A stretch of DNA of 64,000 nucleotides from Propionibacteriaceae bacterium ZF39. Lineage in GTDB: Bacteria > Actinomycetota > Actinomycetes > Propionibacteriales > Propionibacteriaceae. The number at the start of each line of letters is the position of its first letter. Position 1 is the first letter of the stretch. The position numbers and the translations under genes were made by a program. Below the pieces are notes generated by a model, which worked only from the letters and a program-made list of their open reading frames with translations, did no database searches and was not told the DNA's origin. Below are positions 1 through 7,448 of the stretch, piece after piece. The stretch lies in contig CP154795.1 in assembly GCA_039565995.1 (NCBI GenBank), positions 186,001 through 250,000 on the forward strand, written 5' to 3'.

Positions 1-743
1 AGCAATCCTGCCGACACCGGCACCGTGAGGTGCTCGGCCACCCTGTCGCGCCTCAGCAGCGCGTGGACGAGGGCTCGCCCGACTCGGCCATTGCCGTCCA
101 CGAATGGGTGAATGGTCTCGAACTGTGCATGCGCTATTGCAGCCATGGCCAAGGGCAAGGTCGCTGGTTCCTTGGTGTAGGCGATCAGGTCCGCCAGGGC
201 GGGGCGCAGTCGATCATGGTGAGGCGGCACGAAGTCGGCACCAACCGGCGAGGATCCTGACGTGCCGATCCAGACCTGTTCCTGGCGGAGCCCCGGGGTG
301 ATGTCGGTCTCGGCCATCAGGGCTTGGTGCATGCTCAGGATGGCGGCCAGATCCATGGAGGCGCTGAGCGCGATGGCCGTCTGCATGGCGTGCACGTTGC
401 TCGCGACCAGGCGGGCGTTAACGGACCGGGATTCTCCGATGTCGGCGAGGGCCAGCTGTCGGGCGGACGCAGTGATGTGTTCGATCTGGGAGGAGCTGGC
501 CGATTCGGTCCGCATCAGGACTGTTGCCACGGTGCCGAGTTCTCCCGGCCCGAATCGTTCGGTCAGTCTGCGGTCGAACTCTGTGATCTCCTGCTGAGCC
601 TTCGCGGCATCGGCCACGACTGCGGCCGACAGGTGTTCGGTCACCTCCAGGCCGGAGATGGATGCCGGGAGGGCGGCTCGATAGGTGCGCCAGGAATCTC
701 GCCACTCCAGGACTTCGTGGTCCACGGGCGGCCAAGGGCTCAT
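1..743 (-). CDS. Fic family protein (C-terminus beyond window)
   Basis: Translated from the ATG at 743, the protein runs off the window start after about 247 residues. It carries the Fic core motif HPFVDGNGRVGR near its visible end; the histidine and the glycine/asparagine loop are the AMP-transfer site in this family. About 150 residues earlier is a TESASSSQIEH stretch resembling the inhibitory helix of Fic proteins that autoinhibit. Fic enzymes usually transfer AMP, or sometimes another phosphate-containing group, to hydroxyl side chains of target proteins; the target here is unknown. The C-terminal part, often a winged helix, lies outside the window. The gene faces left, with an AT-rich promoter region carrying an inverted repeat just upstream. 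Class is secure; substrate is not. Confidence 0.85.
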   Translation of the reverse strand, partial: MSPWPPVDHEVLEWRDSWRTYRAALPASISGLEVTEHLSAAVVADAAKAQQEITEFDRRLTERFGPGELGTVATVLMRTESASSSQIEHITASARQLALADIGESRSVNARLVASNVHAMQTAIALSASMDLAAILSMHQALMAETDITPGLRQEQVWIGTSGSSPVGADFVPPHHDRLRPALADLIAYTKEPATLPLAMAAIAHAQFETIHPFVDGNGRVGRALVHALLRRDRVAEHLTVPVSAGL

Positions 744-749
744 TGTTCC

Positions 750-803
750 TATCCTTTACTTTGGGAAACCATAATAAAGGATAAACTCATTGTCTTTACT
801 TTG
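750..803 (-). promoter_or_regulatory. Promoter/operator region of the fic gene
   Basis: This AT-rich stretch stands out from its GC-rich surroundings. It contains a perfect 9-bp inverted repeat, TATCCTTTA (750-758) and TAAAGGATA (775-783), and a direct repeat CTTTACTTTG at 754-763 and 794-803 spaced 40 bp apart. It lies just upstream of the fic ATG, so it is a likely promoter with a dimeric operator. The binding protein is unknown; a regulatory C-terminal domain of the Fic protein would be one candidate. Confidence 0.5.
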
Positions 804-815
804 ATGTTACTCCCG

Positions 816-1487
816 TTAAGGCTCGTGGGCGTCTTTAGCTCTCTTCAGTTGTGTTGGCGTCTTGGCCTTGGCTGTCCTGCCTGACATCCAGACGACTACG
901 TCGAAGACACGCAGAAGTGCGAGGTCGTCGGGCAGGGCTACGTCCGCGGAGTGGGCGCGGGCCTTGATCGATTCCAGCCGCTCCTTCAGCCCATTGTCCT
1001 TGGAAATCTCGAACAACGGCTTCCAGAAGTCGTTGCCCAAGCCCAGCTCTCGTGCGACCACGCTGTCCCTGATCGGCACGAGGTGAGGGCGCTTGCGGGC
1101 GAGCAGCTTGCTGGTGATAGCCGGGCCAATACCATCTTCCCGCCGCAGCAGTTCGTAGAGCTTCCACTGCGGGGACTCCTCGTCGGGCTCCGCCTCCCAG
1201 AAATCCTTCGCGGAGTCGATGTCAGCCAGCTGTTCGTTGAATCGATTGTCGGGCTCCAACAGTTCGCGCATGGCTCTCAGGGGCACGTTGACGCTGAGAA
1301 ACCGGAGGGCGAGGACGTCCTCGGCCGTGAACTCGTCGGGATCTCCCGGCAGCCAGGTATCGAAGTGGCGTCCAGCGAAGAGCTTGCGGCCATCGGAGCG
1401 GGGCCCGTAGTAGGTGCGCAGCAGGCCCACCGCCTCCGACTCCAGCTCGGGCGTCGTCAGGCAATCCGGAAGCTTCACGCTCACCAT
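816..1487 (-). CDS. Hypothetical protein, DUF6308-like
   Basis: A 223-residue soluble protein if started at the ATG at 1487. The frame is open up to 1574, but that longer start would place codons inside the heat-shock operator, so the internal start is preferred. No signal peptide or membrane segment is visible. The motif FAGRHFDTW followed by FTAEDVLAL and a helical C-terminal half resembles the actinobacterial family annotated as DUF6308; I recall that assignment only with moderate certainty. A GIGPAITSKLL segment could be a helix-hairpin-helix-like turn. It is divergent from dnaK and shares its upstream region. No function can be assigned. Confidence 0.6.
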   Translation of the reverse strand: MVSVKLPDCLTTPELESEAVGLLRTYYGPRSDGRKLFAGRHFDTWLPGDPDEFTAEDVLALRFLSVNVPLRAMRELLEPDNRFNEQLADIDSAKDFWEAEPDEESPQWKLYELLRREDGIGPAITSKLLARKRPHLVPIRDSVVARELGLGNDFWKPLFEISKDNGLKERLESIKARAHSADVALPDDLALLRVFDVVVWMSGRTAKAKTPTQLKRAKDAHEP

Positions 1488-1558
1488 CCTGCCAGCGGCT
1501 CCGGATTGGGGGGTGGGGTTCGCGCAGACCCCCAGGGAATAACCTGATCGGACCCGGA

Positions 1559-1659
1559 GTTGAGTCAGATGCACTCAACTTTGCTTGCGTCGAGACCAAC
1601 TCCGCGCCATAGTTGAGCGCGTAAGGCTCAAGATCAAACTTGAGCCGCTCAGACTCAAG
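1559..1659 (+). promoter_or_regulatory. dnaK promoter with three HAIR (HspR) operators
   Basis: Three inverted repeats match the HspR-binding HAIR element (consensus CTTGAGT-N7-ACTCAAG): GTTGAGT-N7-ACTCAAC at 1559-1579, GTTGAGC-N7-GCTCAAG at 1612-1632 and CTTGAGC-N7-ACTCAAG at 1639-1659. A candidate promoter is TTGCGT (1585-1590), 17 bp, CATAGT (1608-1613), so the first HAIR lies just upstream of the -35 and the second overlaps the -10. The clpB promoter has the same arrangement. The hspR gene is the last gene of this operon, giving negative autoregulation. Confidence 0.9.
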
Positions 1660-1696
1660 CACAATCCACACGCAAGACACTTCTGGAGGAAACACC

Positions 1697-3568
1697 ATGG
1701 CTCGTGCAGTCGGTATCGACCTCGGCACCACCAACTCCGTTGTTGCTGTCCTCGAGGGCGGCGAACCCACTGTTATCCCCAACGCCGAGGGCGCCCGCAC
1801 GACGCCGTCGGTCGTTGCCTTCGCCAAGGGTGGCGAGGTCCTGGTCGGCGAGGTCGCCAAGCGCCAGGCCGTCACCAACGTCGATCGCACCATCCGCTCG
1901 GTCAAGCGCCACATGGGCACCGACTGGTCGGTGGACATCGACGGCAAGAAATACACCGCGCAGGAGATCTCCGCGCGCGTGCTCATGAAGCTGAAGCGCG
2001 ACGCCGAGGCCTATCTCGGTGAGCCTGTCACCAACGCGGTGATCACCGTCCCGGCGTACTTCTCGGATGCCGAGCGTCAGGCGACCAAGGAAGCCGGCGA
2101 GATCGCCGGTCTCACCGTTGACCGCATCGTCAACGAGCCCACCGCCGCCGCGCTGGCGTACGGCCTCGACAAGGACGACACCGACCACATGGTCCTGGTG
2201 TTCGACCTCGGCGGCGGCACGTTCGACGTGTCCCTGCTCGACATCGGCACCGAGGGTGGCAAGTCGTTCTTCGAGGTGAAGGCCACCAACGGCGACAACA
2301 AGCTCGGTGGCGACGACTGGGACGACCGCATCGTCGAGTGGCTGGTCACCCAGTTCAAGAACAAGAACGGTGTCGACCTCGGCAAGGACAAGATCGCCAA
2401 GCAGCGTCTCGCCGAAGCCGCGGAGAAGGCCAAGATCGAGCTCTCCTCCGCGTCGGAGACGAGCATCAACCTGCCCTACATCACCCTCGGTGAGTCCGGT
2501 CCCCTCCACCTGGAGGAGAAGCTGACCCGCGCCGAGTTCCAGAAGATGACGTCCGACCTGCTGGATCGCTGCCGCGCTCCGTTCAACGCAGTCATCAAGG
2601 ACGCCAAGATCTCCGTCGGTGACATCAGCAATGTCGTGCTCGTCGGTGGTTCGACCCGCATGCCGGCCGTCTCCGACCTGGTCAAGGAGCTGACCGGCGG
2701 CAAGGAGCCCCACAAGGGCGTCAACCCGGACGAGGTCGTCGCTCTCGGCGCCAGCCTCCAGGCCGGCGTGCTCAAGGGCGAGGTCAAGGACGTGCTCCTG
2801 CTCGACGTCACCCCGCTGTCGCTCGGCATCGAGACCAAGGGCGGCGTGATGACCAAGATCATCGAGCGCAACACCACGATCCCGACCAAGTCGTCCGAGA
2901 TCTTCACCACGGCCGAGGACAACCAGCCTTCGGTGATGATTCAGGTCTATCAGGGTGAGCGTGACTTCGCGCGCGACAACAAGTCGCTCGGCAACTTCGA
3001 GCTGACCGGCCTGCTGCCCGCCCCCCGTGGCGTGCCCCAGATCGAGGTCACGTTCGACATCGACGCCAACGGCATCGTGCATGTCCACGCCAAGGACAGC
3101 GCCACCGGCAAGGAGCAGTCCATGACTGTTACCGGCGGTTCGGCCCTGTCGAAGGACGACATCAACCGCATGGTCAAGGACGCCGAGGCGCACGCCGATG
3201 AGGACCGCAAGCGTCGCGAGGCCGTCGACCTCCGCAACGAGGCCGACTCCCTGGTGTTCCGCACCGAGAAGCTCCTGACCGAGAACGCCGACAAGATCGG
3301 TGACGACGTCAAGCAGCCTGTCCAGGAATCCGTCGATCGTCTCAAGGCCATGCTCGAGAACAAGGAGCAGGAGCCCGAGGTCGAGGAGCTCAAGTCCGCG
3401 ATGGAGGACCTGAACACCAAGGCCGCGGCCATGGGGCAGGCGATGTACGCCGCAGCGGCCGCCGAGCAGCAGGGTGCCGCCTCCGGCGATGCCCCCACCG
3501 GGGATGACACCTCCAACGATGACGACGTCGTCGACGCCGAGATCGTGGACGAGGACGAGAAGAAGTAA
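1697..3568 (+). CDS. dnaK: Chaperone DnaK (Hsp70)
   Basis: A 623-residue Hsp70 chaperone. The N-terminus reads [16 protein letters not shown], the classical phosphate-binding loop of the actin-like ATPase; further signatures are [15 protein letters not shown] and [10 protein letters not shown]. The substrate-binding domain follows, and the tail ends in an acidic EIVDEDEKK-type sequence typical of bacterial DnaK. The frame is open from 1640, but the ATG at 1697 has a GGAGGA ribosome site at 1685-1690 and the family N-terminus. DnaK refolds client proteins with DnaJ and GrpE, encoded next. Transcription is probably repressed by HspR through the HAIR sites upstream. Several GC-rich hairpins separate it from grpE. 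Confidence 0.98.
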   Translation: MARAVGIDLGTTNSVVAVLEGGEPTVIPNAEGARTTPSVVAFAKGGEVLVGEVAKRQAVTNVDRTIRSVKRHMGTDWSVDIDGKKYTAQEISARVLMKLKRDAEAYLGEPVTNAVITVPAYFSDAERQATKEAGEIAGLTVDRIVNEPTAAALAYGLDKDDTDHMVLVFDLGGGTFDVSLLDIGTEGGKSFFEVKATNGDNKLGGDDWDDRIVEWLVTQFKNKNGVDLGKDKIAKQRLAEAAEKAKIELSSASETSINLPYITLGESGPLHLEEKLTRAEFQKMTSDLLDRCRAPFNAVIKDAKISVGDISNVVLVGGSTRMPAVSDLVKELTGGKEPHKGVNPDEVVALGASLQAGVLKGEVKDVLLLDVTPLSLGIETKGGVMTKIIERNTTIPTKSSEIFTTAEDNQPSVMIQVYQGERDFARDNKSLGNFELTGLLPAPRGVPQIEVTFDIDANGIVHVHAKDSATGKEQSMTVTGGSALSKDDINRMVKDAEAHADEDRKRREAVDLRNEADSLVFRTEKLLTENADKIGDDVKQPVQESVDRLKAMLENKEQEPEVEELKSAMEDLNTKAAAMGQAMYAAAAAEQQGAASGDAPTGDDTSNDDDVVDAEIVDEDEKK

Positions 3569-3573
3569 CACAT

Positions 3574-3710
3574 CCGGGGGCTCCGCCCCCGGACACCCCC
3601 GTAGCTGGGGGCTCCGCCCCCAGACCCCCAGCTACAACCCGTGGGGCTCCGGCCCCTGATCCAAGAGAATGAGTACGCCGGGCCAAGCGACCGCCTGGCC
3701 CGGCGTACTC
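3574..3710 (+). terminator. Tandem GC-rich hairpins between dnaK and grpE
   Basis: The 177-bp gap holds a row of stem-loops. CCGGGGGC and GCCCCCGG pair at 3574-3592. GTAGCTGGGGG (3601-3611) pairs with CCCCCAGCTAC (3625-3635), with an alternative inner stem at 3605-3622. GGGGC and GCCCC pair at 3643-3656. A perfect 15-bp stem joins 3671-3685 to 3696-3710. None has a strong T tract. They could act as partial terminators or mRNA-stabilising/processing elements that set the ratio of DnaK to GrpE and DnaJ. Confidence 0.65.
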
Positions 3711-3745
3711 GTCCGGAACAAGACTGACTGACTGGAGTATCTGAC

Positions 3746-4411
3746 GTGGACAACGACCCCCGCCCCGAAGCCGGTGAGCAGGACGTGACCGCCAACCCCA
3801 CGGCCGATCAGGCCAAGCCCCGACGCGCGGCGGAGGACGCCCCTGCGGAAGAGGGTGTCGTCATCGAGGAGACCGCGCCGGAGCGAGCCGCTGCCGACGA
3901 GGCCGCCGGCTCGAACGCCGAACTCGCGAGCGCCCAGAAAGCCCTGCGGGAGCGGACCGAGGATCTGCAGCGGTTGCAGGCCGAATATGTGAACTACAAG
4001 CGCCGGGTCGACCGTGACCGAGACGTGGCCCGCAATGCCGGCGTCGAGTCCGTGGTGCTGGATCTCCTGCCCGTCCTCGACGATCTGCGCATCGCCCGGG
4101 AGCACGAGGAAATGACCGGTGGGTTCAAGCTCCTGGTCGAAGAACTCGAGAAGGTCACGGTCAAGTACGGCGTCGAGTCCTTCGGTGAGAAGGGCGAGCC
4201 GTTCGACCCCCAGATCCACGATGCCCTGATGCAGGCCCCGATGCCCGGCGTCAGCGAGCCCACGGTCCTCGATGTGATGCAGCTCGGCTACAAGTTCCGC
4301 GGCCGCGTGCTCCGCGCCGCCAGGGTCGCGGTGGGCATGCCCGCCGACGACGCCCCGGAAGCGCCGGCGAAGGGCGCCAAGGCCGAGGCGGAGGAACCCG
4401 CCGCCGAGTGA
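3746..4411 (+). CDS. grpE: Nucleotide exchange factor GrpE
   Basis: A 221-residue GrpE that releases ADP from DnaK. It has a long charged N-terminal extension, a coiled-coil region, then the family core [18 protein letters not shown] with LLPVLDDL, and the C-terminal beta-domain around [17 protein letters not shown] further acidic, alanine-rich tail follows. The start is a GTG with GGAG at 3734-3737. It follows dnaK after the hairpin-rich gap and precedes dnaJ by 46 bp, so the three form one operon. Confidence 0.95.
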   Translation: MDNDPRPEAGEQDVTANPTADQAKPRRAAEDAPAEEGVVIEETAPERAAADEAAGSNAELASAQKALRERTEDLQRLQAEYVNYKRRVDRDRDVARNAGVESVVLDLLPVLDDLRIAREHEEMTGGFKLLVEELEKVTVKYGVESFGEKGEPFDPQIHDALMQAPMPGVSEPTVLDVMQLGYKFRGRVLRAARVAVGMPADDAPEAPAKGAKAEAEEPAAE

Positions 4412-4457
4412 ACCCGCTCGTTTTCACCCACCCAGACCAACCCGTGAAGGGACCCGC

Positions 4458-5597
4458 ATGAGCACCAAGGACTGGCTCGAGAAGGACTACTACAAGGTCC
4501 TTGGCGTTTCCAAGGACGCGAGCGCGGACGACATCAAGAAGGCCTTCCGCAAGATCGCTCGGGAGAACCACCCCGACCAGAATCCCGACAATGCCGCCGC
4601 CGAGAAGCGGTTCAAGGAGGCCTCCGAGGCCAACTCGGTGTTGTCGGACCCCAAGAAGCGCAAGGAATACGACGACCAGCGCCGTTATTTCGGCAATGGT
4701 GGTGGCGGCTTCCGCTTCCCGGGTGCCGGGGGTGCCGGCCGAGGCGCGGAGGACCTGTTCCGCAACGCCCAGGGCGCGGACTTCGGTGACCTGTTCGGCG
4801 GGTTGTTCAACCGTGGCGGCCGGACGCAGGCTCCGGGTCGCGGTCCGCGGCGCGGATCGGATGTCGAGGGCGAGGTGACGATCGACTTCGTCGACTCGGT
4901 CGAGGGCAAGACCGTCCCGATCCAGATGGTGTCGACCGAGGCGTGCACCACGTGTCACGGCACGGGCGCCAAGGCTGGAACGATGCCGAACGTGTGCTCG
5001 ACCTGCCAGGGATCCGGCATGACGACCTCGGCCTCGGGTGGCGTATTCGCTGTCAGTGAGCCGTGCCGCGACTGCCGTGGCCGTGGCCTGGTGGTCGAGG
5101 ACCCCTGCCCGGTCTGCAACGGCTCGGGTCGCGCCAAGTCCACCAGGACCATGCAGGTTCGCATCCCCGCCGGAGTCACCGACGGCCAGCGCATCCGCAT
5201 CAAGGGTCGGGGCGGCGCCGGCGAGAACGGCGGTGCCGCGGGTGACCTCTATGTCATCGTCCACGTCCGGCCGCATGCGGTGTTCGGGCGGACCGGCGAC
5301 AACCTCACCATCACGGCACCCATCACGTACGCCGAGGCAGCGCTGGGTGCGGAGATCGAAGTGCCCACCCTGACGGGGTCGAAGGTTCGGCTCAAGATCC
5401 CGGCGGGTACGCCGAACGGCCGGACTTTCCGTGCCCGTGGCAAGGGCTTCTCCCGCTCCGACGGCACCCACGCCGACCTGCTGGTGACCGTCGAGGTCGT
5501 GGTCCCGTCGCAGCTGTCCGATGATGCGCGCTCCGCGCTCCAGGCGTACGCCCAGACCGCCGGAGAACCTGACCCACGCGCGAGGCTCGGTGTGTGA
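4458..5597 (+). CDS. dnaJ: Co-chaperone DnaJ (Hsp40)
   Basis: A 379-residue type I DnaJ. The J domain at residues 1-75 carries the essential HPD motif (ENHPDQNP). A glycine/phenylalanine-rich linker follows, then four zinc-binding CxxCxGxG repeats: [24 protein letters not shown] and CPVCNGSG. The C-terminal peptide-binding domains complete the protein. DnaJ delivers substrates to DnaK and stimulates its ATPase. The [13 protein letters not shown]-terminus is the form seen in actinobacterial DnaJ1 encoded with dnaK. Its stop codon overlaps the start of hspR, indicating translational coupling. Confidence 0.97.
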   Translation: MSTKDWLEKDYYKVLGVSKDASADDIKKAFRKIARENHPDQNPDNAAAEKRFKEASEANSVLSDPKKRKEYDDQRRYFGNGGGGFRFPGAGGAGRGAEDLFRNAQGADFGDLFGGLFNRGGRTQAPGRGPRRGSDVEGEVTIDFVDSVEGKTVPIQMVSTEACTTCHGTGAKAGTMPNVCSTCQGSGMTTSASGGVFAVSEPCRDCRGRGLVVEDPCPVCNGSGRAKSTRTMQVRIPAGVTDGQRIRIKGRGGAGENGGAAGDLYVIVHVRPHAVFGRTGDNLTITAPITYAEAALGAEIEVPTLTGSKVRLKIPAGTPNGRTFRARGKGFSRSDGTHADLLVTVEVVVPSQLSDDARSALQAYAQTAGEPDPRARLGV

Positions 5598-6103
5598 TGA
5601 CGCCCCCTGGCCCTGCACCCCGCAAGCGCGCGACCTCACGCAGGTCGCGCGCCCAGAGGGATGCGCCGCCGGGGGATGGGCTCCAGGTCATCGACTCGGA
5701 TGCGCCCATCTTCGTGATCTCGGTTGCGGCCCAGTTGGCGGGCCTCCACCCGCAGACCCTGCGTACCTATGACCGCATGGGCCTCGTCTCTCCCCGGCGT
5801 ACGTCGGGGCGCGGCCGCCGCTACTCGCCCCGCGATGTGGCGAAACTGCGGCTCATCCAGCGACTGAGCACCGACGAGGGCATCAACCTCCAGGGCATCC
5901 GCCGGATCCTCGATCTGCAGGCCGAGATCGACATCCTGCGCGAGCAACTCGAACACGTGACCGAGCTGCTGCGCCAGGCCCATGCGGCCCCCGCCGGGTC
6001 ACGTGTGTTCGCGGCGGACCAGGCCGGCGGCGTACGCCTCGCTCCCGCTCAGCAGTCCCGTCGCCACCCGCCCCAGCCACCGCGAGCGCTGCCTGCGCGG
6101 TGA
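5597..6103 (+). CDS. hspR: Heat-shock repressor HspR (MerR family)
   Basis: A 168-residue MerR-type repressor. The winged-helix domain at about residues 33-105 includes ISVAAQLAGLHPQTLRTYDRMGLVSPRR and the RRYSPRDVAKLRLIQRL wing, both typical of HspR. A coiled-coil dimerisation helix follows, then a basic, proline-rich tail. It overlaps the dnaJ stop in an ATGA arrangement; a GTG three bases earlier is an equally possible start. HspR binds HAIR repeats, usually with DnaK as co-repressor. Good HAIR sites stand before dnaK and before clpB 35 kb away, so both are its likely targets. Its gene is the last of the operon. Confidence 0.95.
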   Translation: MTPPGPAPRKRATSRRSRAQRDAPPGDGLQVIDSDAPIFVISVAAQLAGLHPQTLRTYDRMGLVSPRRTSGRGRRYSPRDVAKLRLIQRLSTDEGINLQGIRRILDLQAEIDILREQLEHVTELLRQAHAAPAGSRVFAADQAGGVRLAPAQQSRRHPPQPPRALPAR

Positions 6104-6240
6104 GCAGGATTAGAATTTCTTTATACTTGGACGTTTGATCGACCCGCGACGAATGAGGGCCGCGGCGATCTGGCGTGCGCGCTAGCATTTGTTTCGCGGT
6201 CCTCGATCGCCCTGCTGAGCGAGCCTTGACCCCTCTGATC
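6104..6240 (+). other. Gene-free gap with AT-rich -10-like element
   Basis: After hspR lies an AT-rich patch at 6110-6136 with a TATACT hexamer at 6122-6127, unlike the surrounding GC-rich DNA. No open frame of note follows before the terminator at 6241. It could be a promoter for a short untranslated RNA of roughly 110-140 nucleotides, but the -35 match is weak (GTGAGC at 6100-6105). Confidence 0.25.
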
Positions 6241-6280
6241 CCGCGGTCCCGATTCCCCCGAGTCGGGACCGCGGCCTTTT
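6241..6280 (+). terminator. Rho-independent terminator after the hspR operon
   Basis: A perfect 12-bp stem, CCGCGGTCCCGA (6241-6252) with TCGGGACCGCGG (6263-6274), encloses a 10-base loop and is followed by CCTTTTCC. This is the best intrinsic terminator in the window and closes the dnaK operon before the DJ-1 gene. Confidence 0.85.
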
Positions 6281-6308
6281 CCTGAAGAACTTCAGACGAA
6301 AGGGTTGA

Positions 6309-6326
6309 TTGACAGCATGCTGTCAA
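6309..6326. promoter_or_regulatory. 18-bp perfect palindrome, probable MarR operator
   Basis: TTGACAGCATGCTGTCAA is a perfect 18-bp palindrome 30 bp before the DJ-1 start codon. MarR proteins bind such dyads, and a MarR gene is the second gene of this operon, so autoregulation is the simplest reading. The palindrome begins with a TTGACA-like hexamer, so repressor binding would cover the -35. Confidence 0.75.
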
Positions 6327-6355
6327 ATAAGTTTGGAGGCAACGAGAGGGGAATC

Positions 6356-6979
6356 ATGCGAGACATCGTGCTCTATGCCACCGACACCATGGCCGACTGG
6401 GAGTTCGCCTACATCACCACCGAGATCACGCGCGCCGAACAGTCGCGGCCGGGGAGGTTCCGGCTCGTCCTGGCCGGCGCCGCCAAAGGGACCGTCACCA
6501 CGCTGGGCGGACTGCCCCTGACCGCGACGACGACGCTCGCCGAACTGGATCCCGAGCAGGTCGCGGTCCTCGTCGTGCCAGGGGCGGACACCTATGCCGA
6601 GGGCCACGAACCGCTCCTCGATGCGGTCCGGTCGCTCGCCGCAGCCGGCGTACCCATCGCCGCGATCTGTGGCGGCACCCTCGCCCTCGCGCGGTCCGGA
6701 TTGCTCGACGACCGGGCCCACACCAGCAATGCCCCGATCTTCCTGGCGTCGAGTGGCTATGCGGGCGCCGGGCACTACGACTTCGCGCCGGTGGTCAGCG
6801 ATCGGGGCGTGATCACGGCCACCGGGCTGCGGCCTGTCGAGTTCTCGGGCGCGGTGTTCCGGGCGGTCGGGCTGTATCCCGACTCGCTCGTCGACGCGTG
6901 GCTCGCGCTGCAGGAGTCGAACGAGGCGGACGACTTCTTCCGATTAATGGATGAATATGGCGCGTTCGCGAACGCCTGA
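6356..6979 (+). CDS. DJ-1/PfpI family protein
   Basis: A 207-residue protein of the DJ-1/PfpI glutamine-amidotransferase-like superfamily. The nucleophile elbow AAICGGTLALA supplies the conserved cysteine, and VLVVPGADTY forms the usual strand-turn before it. Family members act as glyoxalases, hydratases, proteases or redox sensors, so the substrate is open. The ATG at 6356 is chosen over the upstream in-frame ATG at 6305 because that would overlap the operator and because GAGAGGGG lies just before 6356. The next gene, a MarR regulator, overlaps its 3' end by 29 bp, so the two are co-translated and probably repressed together through the palindrome upstream. Confidence 0.85.
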   Translation: MRDIVLYATDTMADWEFAYITTEITRAEQSRPGRFRLVLAGAAKGTVTTLGGLPLTATTTLAELDPEQVAVLVVPGADTYAEGHEPLLDAVRSLAAAGVPIAAICGGTLALARSGLLDDRAHTSNAPIFLASSGYAGAGHYDFAPVVSDRGVITATGLRPVEFSGAVFRAVGLYPDSLVDAWLALQESNEADDFFRLMDEYGAFANA

Positions 6980-7436
6980 GGGCGATGCGCTGACCGAGCT
7001 CGTGCTGCCGGCGTTCGAGCTGAACGGGGAGTTCCTGGCTGCGGCAGAGATGATCACGGCGCCCCATCAGCTGACGCCGGCGCTCTGGCAGGTGTTGGGC
7101 GCCACGATGACCGAGCCCCTGCCCGTCGCGGAGATCGCGCGGCGGGTGGGGCTGGGCCTGGCGCGCCAGAGTGTGCAGCGGGTGGCGGACGTGCTGGTCG
7201 CGCAGGACTGGGCGGTCTGGCACGACAATCCGCACCACAAGCGCGCGAAGCTCCTCGCGCCGACCGAGACCGGTCGCGAGGCAGTGCGGGCCATGGCCGC
7301 CGAGCAGCACGCCTGGGCCGATGCCGTGGGTGCGGAGCTGACGCTCGACGAGCTCCGGATCCTCGGCACCCTCATCCGTCGCGTCATCGATGCCTCCCGG
7401 GTTTACCGCGCCCAATCCCCGTTTGTCGTCGGCTGA
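6951..7436 (+). CDS. MarR family transcriptional regulator
   Basis: A 161-residue winged-helix regulator. Helix-turn-helix sequence is visible in LPVAEIARRVGLGLARQSVQRVADVLVAQDWAVW, followed by the wing NPHHKRAKLLAPTETG, which is a typical MarR layout with flanking dimerisation helices. It overlaps the DJ-1 gene by 29 bp. An ATG two codons later (6957) is an alternative start. It most likely represses its own operon by binding the 18-bp palindrome at 6309-6326; the ligand is unknown. The hydrolase-ABC gene starts 12 bp after its stop and may be read through. Confidence 0.85.
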   Translation: MNMARSRTPEGDALTELVLPAFELNGEFLAAAEMITAPHQLTPALWQVLGATMTEPLPVAEIARRVGLGLARQSVQRVADVLVAQDWAVWHDNPHHKRAKLLAPTETGREAVRAMAAEQHAWADAVGAELTLDELRILGTLIRRVIDASRVYRAQSPFVVG

Positions 7437-7448
7437 CAGGATGGCGGC

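Noticed and set aside
1655-3571. 638-codon open frame opposite dnaK
   Set aside because: Low-complexity leucine/valine/aspartate-rich translation, antisense to a certain gene; a product of high GC and codon bias. The same holds for the long minus frames opposite the hydrolase-ABC gene (6813-10049) and clpB (41143-43803).
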